DNA from: CG1-02-35-72 sp045046885
Lineage (GTDB): Bacteria; Bacteroidota; Bacteroidia; Flavobacteriales; Flavobacteriaceae
Assembly (NCBI GenBank): GCA_045046885.1
Contig: JASFYX010000017.1
Coordinates: 16,530 to 80,529, forward strand
DNA length: 64,000 nt
Reading direction: 5' to 3'
Positions 25,420 to 33,280 of the stretch are shown here, piece by piece. The notes under the pieces were generated by a model. It saw only the letters and a list, made by a program, of their open reading frames with translations. It made no database searches and had not been told where the DNA came from. A program made the translations under genes and the position numbers. The first letter of the stretch is position 1. Every line of letters starts with the position of its first letter.

Positions 25420-26580
25420 ATGACAAATACTAAATACAAAAATATTATCCGATGGGCTGTTGCGGCTTTGTCCTTTATTATTGTGGGACTTATTTTATGG
25501 AATACCTACGATTTTTTTCAGAAGTTTAAGCACGAAGAACGTCAAAAAATGGAAGTCTTATCAGAGGCTTATAAGCGTTTTAATTCGGCTGGCTTAAAAG
25601 AAGATATTACGCTTTCGTCAAAAATTATTAGCAGTAATAATAACATTCCGATGATTGTTACCGATGCTCAAGATAGTATCATCCTCAATCAAAATTTAGA
25701 CAGTATAAGGGCAAAAAAGGCGGGGTATCTAAAAAAGCAATTGGCTATTATGAAAGCTCAAAATGAGCCCTTAGAAATAAGCTATAATCGTGGTAATTTG
25801 AATATTAAAAATTTTGTTTATTATCGTGATTCCGAGTTGCTTACAAAGCTAAAGTACTACCCTCTAGCACTTATTTTTATTTTAATTTTATTCGGAATAA
25901 TAATATATCTTGTTTTTAAATCGAATAAAATTGCAGAGCAAAACAAGCTGTGGGCGGGAATGGCTAAAGAAACAGCACATCAAATAGGGACGCCTCTTAC
26001 TTCTTTATTAGGATGGCTTGAATTACTCAAAGAACAAAATGCCGATAAAAAGACAGTCTCAGAAATTGAAAAAGACATTGAACGTCTTACTGTAATAGCC
26101 AATCGCTTTTCTAACATTGGGTCGATTCCTAAAATGAAAAAGACTAATTTAATCTCAGAAATTAAAACTATTGAAAGTTATTTTAAAAGCCGAATTTCAA
26201 AAGGTATTACGCTTTCAAGTGATTTTCAAATCGAAAAAATATACGTCAATTTAAATCCGCAGTTATTTAGCTGGGTTATAGAAAATCTCATTAAAAATGC
26301 CATTGATGCTCTAAAAGGAGAAGGTGCTATTCTCTTATCTGTTAAAGAAAAGCAAAATAGCGTTTTGATAACAGTATCAGATACCGGAAAAGGTATTCCC
26401 AAAAAGAATTTTAAAGCTGTTTTTAAACCGGGCTATACAACCAAAAAACGTGGTTGGGGTTTGGGTTTATCATTGGCAAAACGCATTATAGAAAACTATC
26501 ATGAAGGTAAAATTTACATTCATAAATCAACTGTTAATAAAGGGACAAGTATAAGGCTAGAACTTCCTTTAGTTAAATAG
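25420..26580 (+). CDS. Membrane sensor histidine kinase
   Basis: A 386-residue kinase with two membrane helices (AALSFIIVGLILWNTYDFF near residue 20 and ALIFILILFGIIIYLVF near 150) bounding a periplasmic sensor region of about 110 residues. The H-box is KETAHQIGTPLTSLLGWLEL with the phospho-acceptor His187. The ATPase part has an N-box (ENLIKNAIDAL), G1 (DTGKGIP) and G2 (GWGLGLSLAKR). No HAMP domain is visible. There is no adjacent response regulator, so it is an orphan kinase. The last eight bases overlap the convergent HIT gene. Confidence 0.92.
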   Translation: MTNTKYKNIIRWAVAALSFIIVGLILWNTYDFFQKFKHEERQKMEVLSEAYKRFNSAGLKEDITLSSKIISSNNNIPMIVTDAQDSIILNQNLDSIRAKKAGYLKKQLAIMKAQNEPLEISYNRGNLNIKNFVYYRDSELLTKLKYYPLALIFILILFGIIIYLVFKSNKIAEQNKLWAGMAKETAHQIGTPLTSLLGWLELLKEQNADKKTVSEIEKDIERLTVIANRFSNIGSIPKMKKTNLISEIKTIESYFKSRISKGITLSSDFQIEKIYVNLNPQLFSWVIENLIKNAIDALKGEGAILLSVKEKQNSVLITVSDTGKGIPKKNFKAVFKPGYTTKKRGWGLGLSLAKRIIENYHEGKIYIHKSTVNKGTSIRLELPLVK

Positions 26581-26971
26581 TTTTAAAAGCCTCTGAAACC
26601 TTTTTAGTCAACTCTTCAAATTCTTCTGAAGTCAGTTTTTCTTTGTGTTTAAAATCTATATTTTTCATACTGTGTAGTGGAATTAAATGCACGTGTACAT
26701 GAGGTACTTCAAGTCCAATTACCGAGACGCCAATACGTTCACAAGGCACCACTTTTTCAAGAGCTTTAGCCACTTTTCTAGCAAAAGCCATCAGACCTAA
26801 ATAGGTCTCTTCTTCTAAATCAAAAATTTTGTTGACCTCTTTTTTTGGTACAACTAAAGTATGTCCTTTTGCATTTGGATTAATGTCTAAAAAAGCAAAA
26901 TAATCATCGCTTTCAGCTACTTTGTAACAGGGAATCTCACCTTTTATAATTTTTGTAAATATACTAGCCAT
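26573..26971 (-). CDS. HIT family nucleotide hydrolase/transferase
   Basis: A 132-residue histidine-triad protein. The triad HVHVHLIPL and the upstream FTKIIKGEIPCYKVAESDDY and DINPNAKGHTLVVPKKE are typical of the Hint/HinT group, which cleaves adenosine 5'-phosphoramidates and related nucleotides. It is cytosolic. The ATG shares one base with the greA stop (TAATG), so the two genes form a coupled pair, an order often seen in Bacteroidota. Confidence 0.93.
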   Translation of the reverse strand: MASIFTKIIKGEIPCYKVAESDDYFAFLDINPNAKGHTLVVPKKEVNKIFDLEEETYLGLMAFARKVAKALEKVVPCERIGVSVIGLEVPHVHVHLIPLHSMKNIDFKHKEKLTSEEFEELTKKVSEAFKTI

Positions 26972-27444
26972 TATCTGGAAATTTCTAAAATTTCGAATTT
27001 CATAATACCATTTGGCACCGTAATTTCGGCAACCTCACCAATCTTTTTCCCTAACAAACCTTTTCCAATTGGCGAATTCACACTTATCTTACCAGAAGCC
27101 AAATCAGATTCAGAATCAGCCACTAAAGTATAATTGAATTCCATCTCATTACTTTGATTCTTTATTTTTATTTTCGAATGTATCAAAACTTTAGAGTTAT
27201 CTAATTGCGATTCGTCAATTAAACGTGCCGTAGAAAGTACTTGTTTGAGTTTGGCTATTTTTAATTCTAAAAGTGATTGTTCTTCTTTTGCCGCATGATA
27301 TTCTGCATTTTCACTCAGATCACCTTTGTCTCTAGCTTCTGCAATGGCATTTGTAATTTTTGGACGCTCAACATGTTCAAGCTGCTCTAACTCTTCTCTT
27401 AGGTTTTTTAAACCTTCTTTGCTATAGTAAGAAACGTTTCCCAT
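26971..27444 (-). CDS. greA: Transcription elongation factor GreA
   Basis: GreA rescues backtracked RNA polymerase by stimulating cleavage of the nascent RNA. The 157-residue protein has the N-terminal coiled-coil finger with the acidic tip (AEARDKGDLSENAEYHAAKE; D and E in GDLSENAEY are the catalytic residues) and a C-terminal FKBP-like domain (ISVNSPIGKGLLGKKIGEVA). It heads a two-gene unit with the HIT protein and has a good promoter at 27510-27537. Confidence 0.96.
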   Translation of the reverse strand: MGNVSYYSKEGLKNLREELEQLEHVERPKITNAIAEARDKGDLSENAEYHAAKEEQSLLELKIAKLKQVLSTARLIDESQLDNSKVLIHSKIKIKNQSNEMEFNYTLVADSESDLASGKISVNSPIGKGLLGKKIGEVAEITVPNGIMKFEILEISR

Positions 27445-27509
27445 AATTTATTGTTTAATATTAAAATATAAAAATCCCAATTCCAAAAATAGTGGACTGA
27501 GATTTAAAA

Positions 27510-27537
27510 CAAAGATACAAAATATTTAGAGAATCAA
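27510..27537 (-). promoter_or_regulatory. greA promoter (TTG-N17-TATCTTTG)
   Basis: On the minus strand TATCTTTG (27517-27510) is preceded by TTG (27537-27535) with a 17-base spacer, a good match to the Bacteroidota consensus. It lies 66 bases before the greA start. Confidence 0.65.
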
Positions 27538-27575
27538 TAAGTATTTGTAATTTAGACACCTCATAAAATAAGATT

Positions 27576-28010
27576 ATGCGTTTTAAATTTTTGACAGTTC
27601 TATTATTAGCTCTTTTTATAAATTCTTGTTCTTCATCATCACCCGATAACAACGAAAATTTACCTAATGTACCCGTTAATGTAACTCTTTCGCTAAACAG
27701 CCCGCAATATCAAAATTTGCTCGTCCCTGGTGGTTGGGTTTATGCTTCGGGAGGCATTAAAGGCTTAATTGTTTATAATTTTAATGGCACTGAATTTGCC
27801 GCTTTCGATCGTGCGTGCCCTCATGTTTCAGTTTCTGAAGCCTGTTCTCAAATGATTGTAGAAAGTAGTATTAAAATGGTATGCCCTTGCGATGATGCTG
27901 AATTTAATATTTTAAATGGCGCACCACTTACCACAGGTATTACCGTTGGTGCAAGAGCTTATCGTGCCGTTTTGGTCAGTAGTTCAACATTAACCATTAC
28001 AAATTTTTAA
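27576..28010 (+). CDS. Rieske-like lipoprotein with an altered cluster site
   Basis: A 144-residue lipoprotein: lipobox LFINSC with Cys18, then a linker and a Rieske-type domain. The first half of the cluster motif is intact (CPH, Cys81 and His83; a structural Cys90 follows), but the second half reads CPCDDAEF, with Asp106 where the second ligand His is expected (CxxH). The Rieske [2Fe-2S] cluster needs two Cys and two His, so this site may be empty or use Asp. I recall similar Asp-bearing proteins in other Flavobacteriia. It is presumably attached to a membrane and faces the periplasm. Function unknown. Confidence 0.75.
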   Translation: MRFKFLTVLLLALFINSCSSSSPDNNENLPNVPVNVTLSLNSPQYQNLLVPGGWVYASGGIKGLIVYNFNGTEFAAFDRACPHVSVSEACSQMIVESSIKMVCPCDDAEFNILNGAPLTTGITVGARAYRAVLVSSSTLTITNF

Positions 28011-28032
28011 AATATTCTTGTTTTATATTTCC

Positions 28033-28040
28033 TATTTTTG
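28033..28040 (+). promoter_or_regulatory. -7 box of purE promoter
   Basis: TATTTTTG matches TAnnTTTG and lies 22 bases before the purE ATG. No TTG at the expected -33 spacing. Confidence 0.45.
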
Positions 28041-28062
28041 TGGCATTATTTAAACAGATATT

Positions 28063-28548
28063 ATGGCAAAAGTGAGTATTATTATGGGTAGCGCTTCAGA
28101 CCTTCCTATTATGCAACAATCAATTGATATTTTAAAAGAATTTGGAATTACAACCGAAGTCAAAATTATTTCGGCACATCGTGCTCCAGATGTTTTAGCC
28201 GATTATGCTAAAAATGCAGTGGCTAATGGTATAAAAGTCATAATTGCCGGTGCCGGTGGAGCAGCTCATTTGCCAGGTGTTACAGCCGCCTTTACGCCAC
28301 TTCCCGTTATTGGCGTCCCTATAAAATCGCATAATTCTATCGATGGATGGGATTCTATTTTGTCAATTCTACAAATGCCATCGGGTATTCCGGTAGCAAC
28401 AGTAGCCTTAGACGGTGCTAAAAATGCTGGTATTTTAGCCGCTCAAATTATCGCTGTAGCGGATGAAACACTGACTAAAAAAATTGTCGCTTTTAAAGAA
28501 GCGTTAAAACAAAAAGTGATAAAAGCTTCAGAAGATTTAAACAAATAA
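28063..28548 (+). CDS. purE: N5-carboxyaminoimidazole ribonucleotide mutase
   Basis: PurE converts N5-CAIR to CAIR in purine synthesis. The 161-residue protein opens with VSIIMGSASDLPIMQQSIDI (the conserved SxSD nucleotide-binding loop), then ISAHRAPDVL with the catalytic His, GAGGAAHLPGVTAAFTPLPV and PSGIPVATVALDGAKNAGIL, all diagnostic for class I PurE. The purK partner is not in the sequence shown before or after it. The gene is cytosolic and housekeeping, with its own -7 box. Confidence 0.96.
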   Translation: MAKVSIIMGSASDLPIMQQSIDILKEFGITTEVKIISAHRAPDVLADYAKNAVANGIKVIIAGAGGAAHLPGVTAAFTPLPVIGVPIKSHNSIDGWDSILSILQMPSGIPVATVALDGAKNAGILAAQIIAVADETLTKKIVAFKEALKQKVIKASEDLNK

Positions 28549-28585
28549 AACACTTTATTTTTTACCAAATAACTACAATAGATAG

Positions 28586-30622
28586 ATGTCTAAAAATAAT
28601 CCCTTACTTCAAAATTTCGATACACCCTTTAATACAGCGCCTTTTTCTAAAATAAAAACCGCTCATTTCAAACCCGCTTTTAAAGAAGCTATCGCTTTAG
28701 CTAAAAAAGATATTGATTTAATTATCAATAATACAGATGCGCCTACTTTTGAAAATACAGTTATAGCCCTCGATTTTGCTGGACATACTTTAGACCGTTT
28801 GTCGAGTATCTTTTTTAATTTAAATTCGGCCGAAACCAATGACGCTATTCAAAAAATTGCACAAGAAGTATCCCCTTGGCTGTCTGAATTTTCTAACGAC
28901 ATCCGTTTAAACGAAAAACTTTTTATCAAAATTAAGGTCGTTTATAAACAAAGAGAAAAATTAAATCTCAATGCCGAGCAACTGACTTTATTGATAAAAA
29001 AATACAAATCATTTGCCCGTAACGGTGCCAATTTAAGTTTATCCGATAAGGAAAAATTACGTAAAATTGACACCCGATTGTCAAAACTGAGTCTCACGTT
29101 TGGCGAGCATGTTTTAGCCGACGCCAATGCTTATCAAATGCATTTAACAAGAGAATCTGATTTAGAGGGTTTACCAGAAAACGCCAAAGAAGCTGCTAAA
29201 TTATTGGCCGAAAACAAAGATTTAAAAGGATGGTTGATCACATTAGATTACCCCAGTTACATTCCGTTTATGACCTATGCCAAAAACAGGAATTTACGTG
29301 AAAAATTGGCCAAAGCTTTTGGTAAAAAAGGCTTTAAACAAAATGATAATAACAACGAACAGGTTGTTTTAGATATTGTAAAATTAAAGGCGCAAAGGGC
29401 TCAATTATTGGGTTATAAAACCCACGCCGATTTTGTTTTAGAAGAACGTATGGCTAAAAATCCGACAAGGGTTTTAGATTTTCTCAACACTATTTTAGTC
29501 AAAGCCAAGCCTGCCGCACAAAAAGAATTTGAACAGCTAAAAAATTTGGCTGAAGCCGATGGTATTCAAGATTTTCAGAAGTGGGATGCCGCTTATTACA
29601 GCGAAATCCTCAAAAAACAAACACTCGATTTAGACGAAGAGCAACTCAAACCCTATTTTAAACTTGAAAATGTTTTAGAAGGTGTTTTTAAAGTGGCTCA
29701 GAAATTGTACGGTATTAATTTCGAACTTATAAATAACATCGACACTTATCATCCAGATGTTAAAACCTTTAAAGTAACCGATGAAAAAGGTGCTTATAAA
29801 GCTATTTTTTATGCCGATTTCTTTCCGCGTCCCGGAAAGCGACAAGGTGCTTGGATGACTTCTTATAAAGATCAATGGATAAAAGAGGACGAAAACAGTC
29901 GCCCACATATTTCTATCGTTTGCAATTTTACCAAACCGACAAAATCGCAACCTTCACTGCTAACTTTTAATGAAGTCACAACTTTATTTCACGAATTTGG
30001 ACATGCGCTTCACGGGATGTTGGCCAACACCACTTACCCTAGTTTGAGTGGCACCAGTGTATATTGGGATTTTGTAGAGTTGCCCAGTCAGGTTTTAGAA
30101 AATTGGTGTTACGAAAAAGAAACTTTAGATTTATTTGCAGTCCATTATAAAACAGGTGAAAAAATGCCGTCAGATTTAATCAAAAAAATAAAAGCGGCGT
30201 CAAACTTTTTAGAAGGTTTGGCTACTTTGCGACAACTGAGCTTTGGTTTATTGGACATGCAATGGCATACACAAGATCCATCAGAAATTAAAGAAGTTAA
30301 AAGTTTTGAATCTGCCGCTTTTGCAAATACACAATTATACCCAGATGTTACTGAAAACTGTATGAGTACAGCCTTTTCACATATTTTTCAGGGCGGTTAT
30401 TCTGCTGGCTACTATTCCTATAAATGGGCAGAAGTTTTAGATGCCGATGCCTTTGCGTATTTTAAAGAAAATGGTATTTTTAATAAAGCTATAGCCAATG
30501 CTTTTAAAGAAAATGTCTTGTCAAAAGGCGGTACGGAAGACCCTATGATTTTGTACAAACGCTTTAGAGGACAAGAACCCAACCCTGAAGCTTTACTTAA
30601 ACGGGCAGGGTTGACAAAATAG
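28586..30622 (+). CDS. M3 family zinc metallopeptidase (peptidyl-dipeptidase Dcp-like)
   Basis: A 678-residue thimet-type peptidase. The zinc site is TTLFHEFGHALHGML (HEFGH), followed by the Glu ligand downstream in VELPSQVLENW. It opens with NPLLQNFDTPFNTAPFSKIK, typical of the Dcp/oligopeptidase A group, and lacks a signal peptide, so it should act in the cytosol on oligopeptides. Whether it removes dipeptides (Dcp) or cuts internally (OpdA) cannot be told from the motifs. It follows purE after 37 bases. Confidence 0.92.
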   Translation: MSKNNPLLQNFDTPFNTAPFSKIKTAHFKPAFKEAIALAKKDIDLIINNTDAPTFENTVIALDFAGHTLDRLSSIFFNLNSAETNDAIQKIAQEVSPWLSEFSNDIRLNEKLFIKIKVVYKQREKLNLNAEQLTLLIKKYKSFARNGANLSLSDKEKLRKIDTRLSKLSLTFGEHVLADANAYQMHLTRESDLEGLPENAKEAAKLLAENKDLKGWLITLDYPSYIPFMTYAKNRNLREKLAKAFGKKGFKQNDNNNEQVVLDIVKLKAQRAQLLGYKTHADFVLEERMAKNPTRVLDFLNTILVKAKPAAQKEFEQLKNLAEADGIQDFQKWDAAYYSEILKKQTLDLDEEQLKPYFKLENVLEGVFKVAQKLYGINFELINNIDTYHPDVKTFKVTDEKGAYKAIFYADFFPRPGKRQGAWMTSYKDQWIKEDENSRPHISIVCNFTKPTKSQPSLLTFNEVTTLFHEFGHALHGMLANTTYPSLSGTSVYWDFVELPSQVLENWCYEKETLDLFAVHYKTGEKMPSDLIKKIKAASNFLEGLATLRQLSFGLLDMQWHTQDPSEIKEVKSFESAAFANTQLYPDVTENCMSTAFSHIFQGGYSAGYYSYKWAEVLDADAFAYFKENGIFNKAIANAFKENVLSKGGTEDPMILYKRFRGQEPNPEALLKRAGLTK

Positions 30623-30624
30623 TT

Positions 30625-30669
30625 TGTTATTTCGACAGAATTCCACATAGCGTGATGACAAGAAATCTC
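30625..30669. repeat. Scattered intergenic repeat (TTTCGACAG...AGAAATCTC type)
   Basis: Directly after the M3 peptidase stop. The ends TGTTATTTCGACAG and GACAAGAAATCTC resemble an intergenic repeat I recall from many Flavobacteriia (TGTCATTTCGAC ... GGAGAAATCTC). Here it is degenerate. Recognition is from memory, not from a second copy in this window. Confidence 0.45.
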
Positions 30670-30702
30670 AAAAAGCAAGAGCTTTTCTAACAAAATGTGT
30701 TA

Positions 30703-30735
30703 ATTCAGGGTTTCACTCAAAGTGAAGCCCTGAAT
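30703..30735 (+). terminator. 33-nt hairpin, first of a pair
   Basis: Left arm ATTCAGGGTTTCACT, loop CAA, right arm 30721-30735 with one G-U pair. It lies 80 bases after the M3 peptidase stop and 12 bases before the next hairpin of the same architecture. Confidence 0.65.
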
Positions 30736-30747
30736 AATTTTATTTCT

Positions 30748-30780
30748 ATTGATACGATGACTCCAAGTCATCGTATCAAT
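30748..30780. repeat. 33-nt hairpin, second of a pair
   Basis: Perfect 15-bp arms (ATTGATACGATGACT) identical to those at 22672-22704, but with the loop CCA instead of AAG. Two identical stems 8 kb apart show that this sequence is a dispersed repeat and not only a local terminator. Confidence 0.75.
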
Positions 30781-30848
30781 TTACAGAGACAAGATTAAAC
30801 TCATTTAATAAAACAAAAGAATTGTACGACTAATCTTTAGCATTTATT

Positions 30849-30856
30849 TAAATTTG
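30849..30856 (+). promoter_or_regulatory. -7 box of lpdA promoter
   Basis: TAAATTTG matches TAnnTTTG, 49 bases before the lpdA ATG. A TTG at 30822-30824 is 24 bases upstream, slightly beyond the usual spacing. Confidence 0.45.
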
Positions 30857-30905
30857 CGCTCAGACTAATAAAATTATTATCCTAAAAAAGGTTAAAAATA
30901 CTACT

Positions 30906-32309
30906 ATGAAAAAATTCGACGTTGTTATTATTGGTTCAGGTCCTGGCGGCTATGTGTCGGCTATTCGTTGTGCTCAATTGGGTTTTAGCACAGCCCTAAT
31001 AGAAAAATACAATACTCTGGGCGGCACTTGTTTAAATGTAGGTTGTATTCCCAGTAAAGCTCTTTTAGATTCGTCGCATCATTACGACGATGCGCAAAAA
31101 CATTTTGACAAACACGGTATCGACATTAAAGATATCAAGCTGAATTTTAAACAAATGATAGACCGTAAAAACGAAGTGGTTGCCCAAACCACAGGCGGCA
31201 TCAATTATTTGATGGACAAAAATAAAATCACTGTTTTTAACGGATTCGGTTCTTTTAAAGACGCCACATATATCAATATCATGCAAGCAGATGGCGCAAC
31301 AGAAACCATAGAAGCGAGCAAGACCATTATTGCCACAGGGTCGAAACCTTCAAGTTTGCCTTTTATCACTATCGATAAAAAACGCGTCATTACGTCAACC
31401 GAAGCTTTAAATTTAACCGAAGTACCCAAACATCTTATCATTATTGGCGGGGGTGTTATTGGTTTAGAGCTCGGACAAGTGTATTTGCGTTTAGGCGCTC
31501 AAGTATCCGTCATAGAATTTATGCCAAGTATCATCCCAACAATGGATGGTATGTTGGCAAAAGAATTGCAACGCAGTCTAAAAAAACAAGGGATGAAGTT
31601 TTATACCGGCCATAAAGTAACTTCTGTAAAAAACGAAGGTGTAGAAGTGACTGTTATTGCTGATGATAAAAAAGGTAATCCAGTCGCATTTAAAGGCGAT
31701 TATGTTTTGGTAGCCGTAGGACGACATCCATACACAGATAAATTGGGTCTTGAAAATGCTGGTGTAAAATTAACTGACCGTGGCCAAGTTGAAACCAACG
31801 ACCAATTACAAACCAATATTCCCACTATTTATGCTATTGGCGATGTAGTTAAAGGCGCTATGTTGGCTCATAAAGCCGAGGAAGAAGGGGTGCTGGTAGC
31901 CGAAATTATGGCTGGACAAAAACCACATATCGATTATAATCTTATTCCAGGTGTTGTTTACACTTGGCCCGAAGTGGCTTCCGTTGGGCAAACCGAAGAA
32001 CAACTTAAAGCCAATGGTATTGCCTATAAAGTAGGCGCTTTCCCTATGCGTTCTTTAGGACGTGCTCGTGCCAGTATGGATATTGACGGCCAAGTTAAAA
32101 TTTTGGCTGATGCCACAACCGACGAAATTTTAGGCGTTCATATGATTGGCGCCCGTGCAGCAGATATGATTGCCGAAGCGGTTACCGCAATGGAATTCCG
32201 TGCCAGTGCCGAAGATGTGGCGCGCATGAGTCATGCGCATCCTACTTATACCGAAGCTATTAAAGAAGCCGCTTTAGCCGCTACCGAAAATAGGGCTATT
32301 CACGTTTAA
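30906..32309 (+). CDS. lpdA: Dihydrolipoyl dehydrogenase
   Basis: E3 subunit of the 2-oxoacid dehydrogenase complexes; it reoxidises dihydrolipoyl groups with FAD and NAD+. The 467-residue protein has the N-terminal FAD dinucleotide fold (VVIIGSGPGGYVSAIRCAQL), the redox-active disulphide (GGTCLNVGCIPSKALL), the NAD fold (IIIGGGVIGLELGQVYLRLG), the second FAD motif (TIYAIGDVVKGAMLAHKAEE) and the C-terminal catalytic His-Glu pair (MSHAHPTYTEAIKEA). The complex genes are not adjacent. It is followed by a 33-nt hairpin. Confidence 0.96.
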   Translation: MKKFDVVIIGSGPGGYVSAIRCAQLGFSTALIEKYNTLGGTCLNVGCIPSKALLDSSHHYDDAQKHFDKHGIDIKDIKLNFKQMIDRKNEVVAQTTGGINYLMDKNKITVFNGFGSFKDATYINIMQADGATETIEASKTIIATGSKPSSLPFITIDKKRVITSTEALNLTEVPKHLIIIGGGVIGLELGQVYLRLGAQVSVIEFMPSIIPTMDGMLAKELQRSLKKQGMKFYTGHKVTSVKNEGVEVTVIADDKKGNPVAFKGDYVLVAVGRHPYTDKLGLENAGVKLTDRGQVETNDQLQTNIPTIYAIGDVVKGAMLAHKAEEEGVLVAEIMAGQKPHIDYNLIPGVVYTWPEVASVGQTEEQLKANGIAYKVGAFPMRSLGRARASMDIDGQVKILADATTDEILGVHMIGARAADMIAEAVTAMEFRASAEDVARMSHAHPTYTEAIKEAALAATENRAIHV

Positions 32310-32315
32310 AACTTT

Positions 32316-32348
32316 AACTCTGATAGGGTTTTGAACCCTATCAGAGTT
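32316..32348 (+). terminator. 33-nt hairpin after lpdA
   Basis: Perfect arms AACTCTGATAGGGTT / complement around the loop TTG, starting six bases after the lpdA stop, the same distance as at 15180 and 22611. A T-rich stretch follows further on. Confidence 0.75.
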
Positions 32349-32382
32349 ATAATATTTTCCTATTTTTGAGGAAATATAATAT

Positions 32383-33228
32383 ATGTCCTCTTATACTTTT
32401 CATTTTACAGTTTCGAATACGGCTTTATTTGGCCAATATTGGCAACCCAAAACAAGCCCCAAAGCCGTCATCATTTTAGTACACGGTATGGGCGAACACA
32501 TAGGACGTTATGAAAAAAGCGTAATACCCCATTTGGTAAAAAACGGTTATGCTGTTGTGGGTTACGACCAGTTTGGGCATGGTCAAACCAAAGGTAAACG
32601 CGGCCACAATCCCAATTTTGATGCCGTTTTAACCTGCGTTACCGAAGTCATCATAAAAAGTAAAAAGTTGTTTAATGGTTTAGCGCTGTTTTTATATGGG
32701 CATAGTATGGGCGGTAATGTGGTTTTAAATTATGTACTGCGGCGTAAGCATCCGTTTAAGGGAGTAATAGCTACTAGTCCGTTTTTGCGTTTGGCTTTTC
32801 AACCCCCTGCTTTAAAACTTAAAATTGGGAAACTTTTGTATAAAATAGCCCCAGGCTTAACCATGTCTAATGAGTTGAATCCTAATGATATTTCTAGAAT
32901 ACCCGAAGAGGTAGTTGCTTATATTAACGACCCTTTGGTACACGACAAAATTAGCCCTAATTATTCTATAAAATTTATTGAAACTGGTCAATGGGCTTTA
33001 GACCATGCCCAAGACTTACAAGTTAATACCTTACTTTTACATGGTACGGACGATAAAATAATAGACCATAAAGCCACAAAAGAATTTGCAGATAAGAGTA
33101 ACGAACAAGCCTCTATTAAACTTTTTGAAGACGGTTATCACGAATTGCACAACGATTTATGTCGTGATGACATGCTAAACACAATAACAGATTGGCTTAA
33201 TCTACAACTAAAAGCCAAAGTGGAATAA
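32383..33228 (+). CDS. Alpha/beta hydrolase, monoacylglycerol-lipase-like
   Basis: A 281-residue serine hydrolase of the Hydrolase_4 (lysophospholipase) group. The oxyanion segment is IILVHGMGEHIGRYEK, the nucleophile elbow is FLYGHSMGGNVVLNY, the Asp is in LLLHGTDDKIIDHKA and the His in DGYHELHNDL. No signal peptide is seen, so it is cytosolic. Likely hydrolyses acylglycerols or lysophospholipids. A TATTTTTG box at 32361-32368, just behind the lpdA hairpin, suggests an independent promoter. Confidence 0.88.
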   Translation: MSSYTFHFTVSNTALFGQYWQPKTSPKAVIILVHGMGEHIGRYEKSVIPHLVKNGYAVVGYDQFGHGQTKGKRGHNPNFDAVLTCVTEVIIKSKKLFNGLALFLYGHSMGGNVVLNYVLRRKHPFKGVIATSPFLRLAFQPPALKLKIGKLLYKIAPGLTMSNELNPNDISRIPEEVVAYINDPLVHDKISPNYSIKFIETGQWALDHAQDLQVNTLLLHGTDDKIIDHKATKEFADKSNEQASIKLFEDGYHELHNDLCRDDMLNTITDWLNLQLKAKVE

Positions 33229-33280
33229 TATTTGATGAGATTCTTTATATCTTAGAGGCTTAAAACGACCTCCTATTTTT

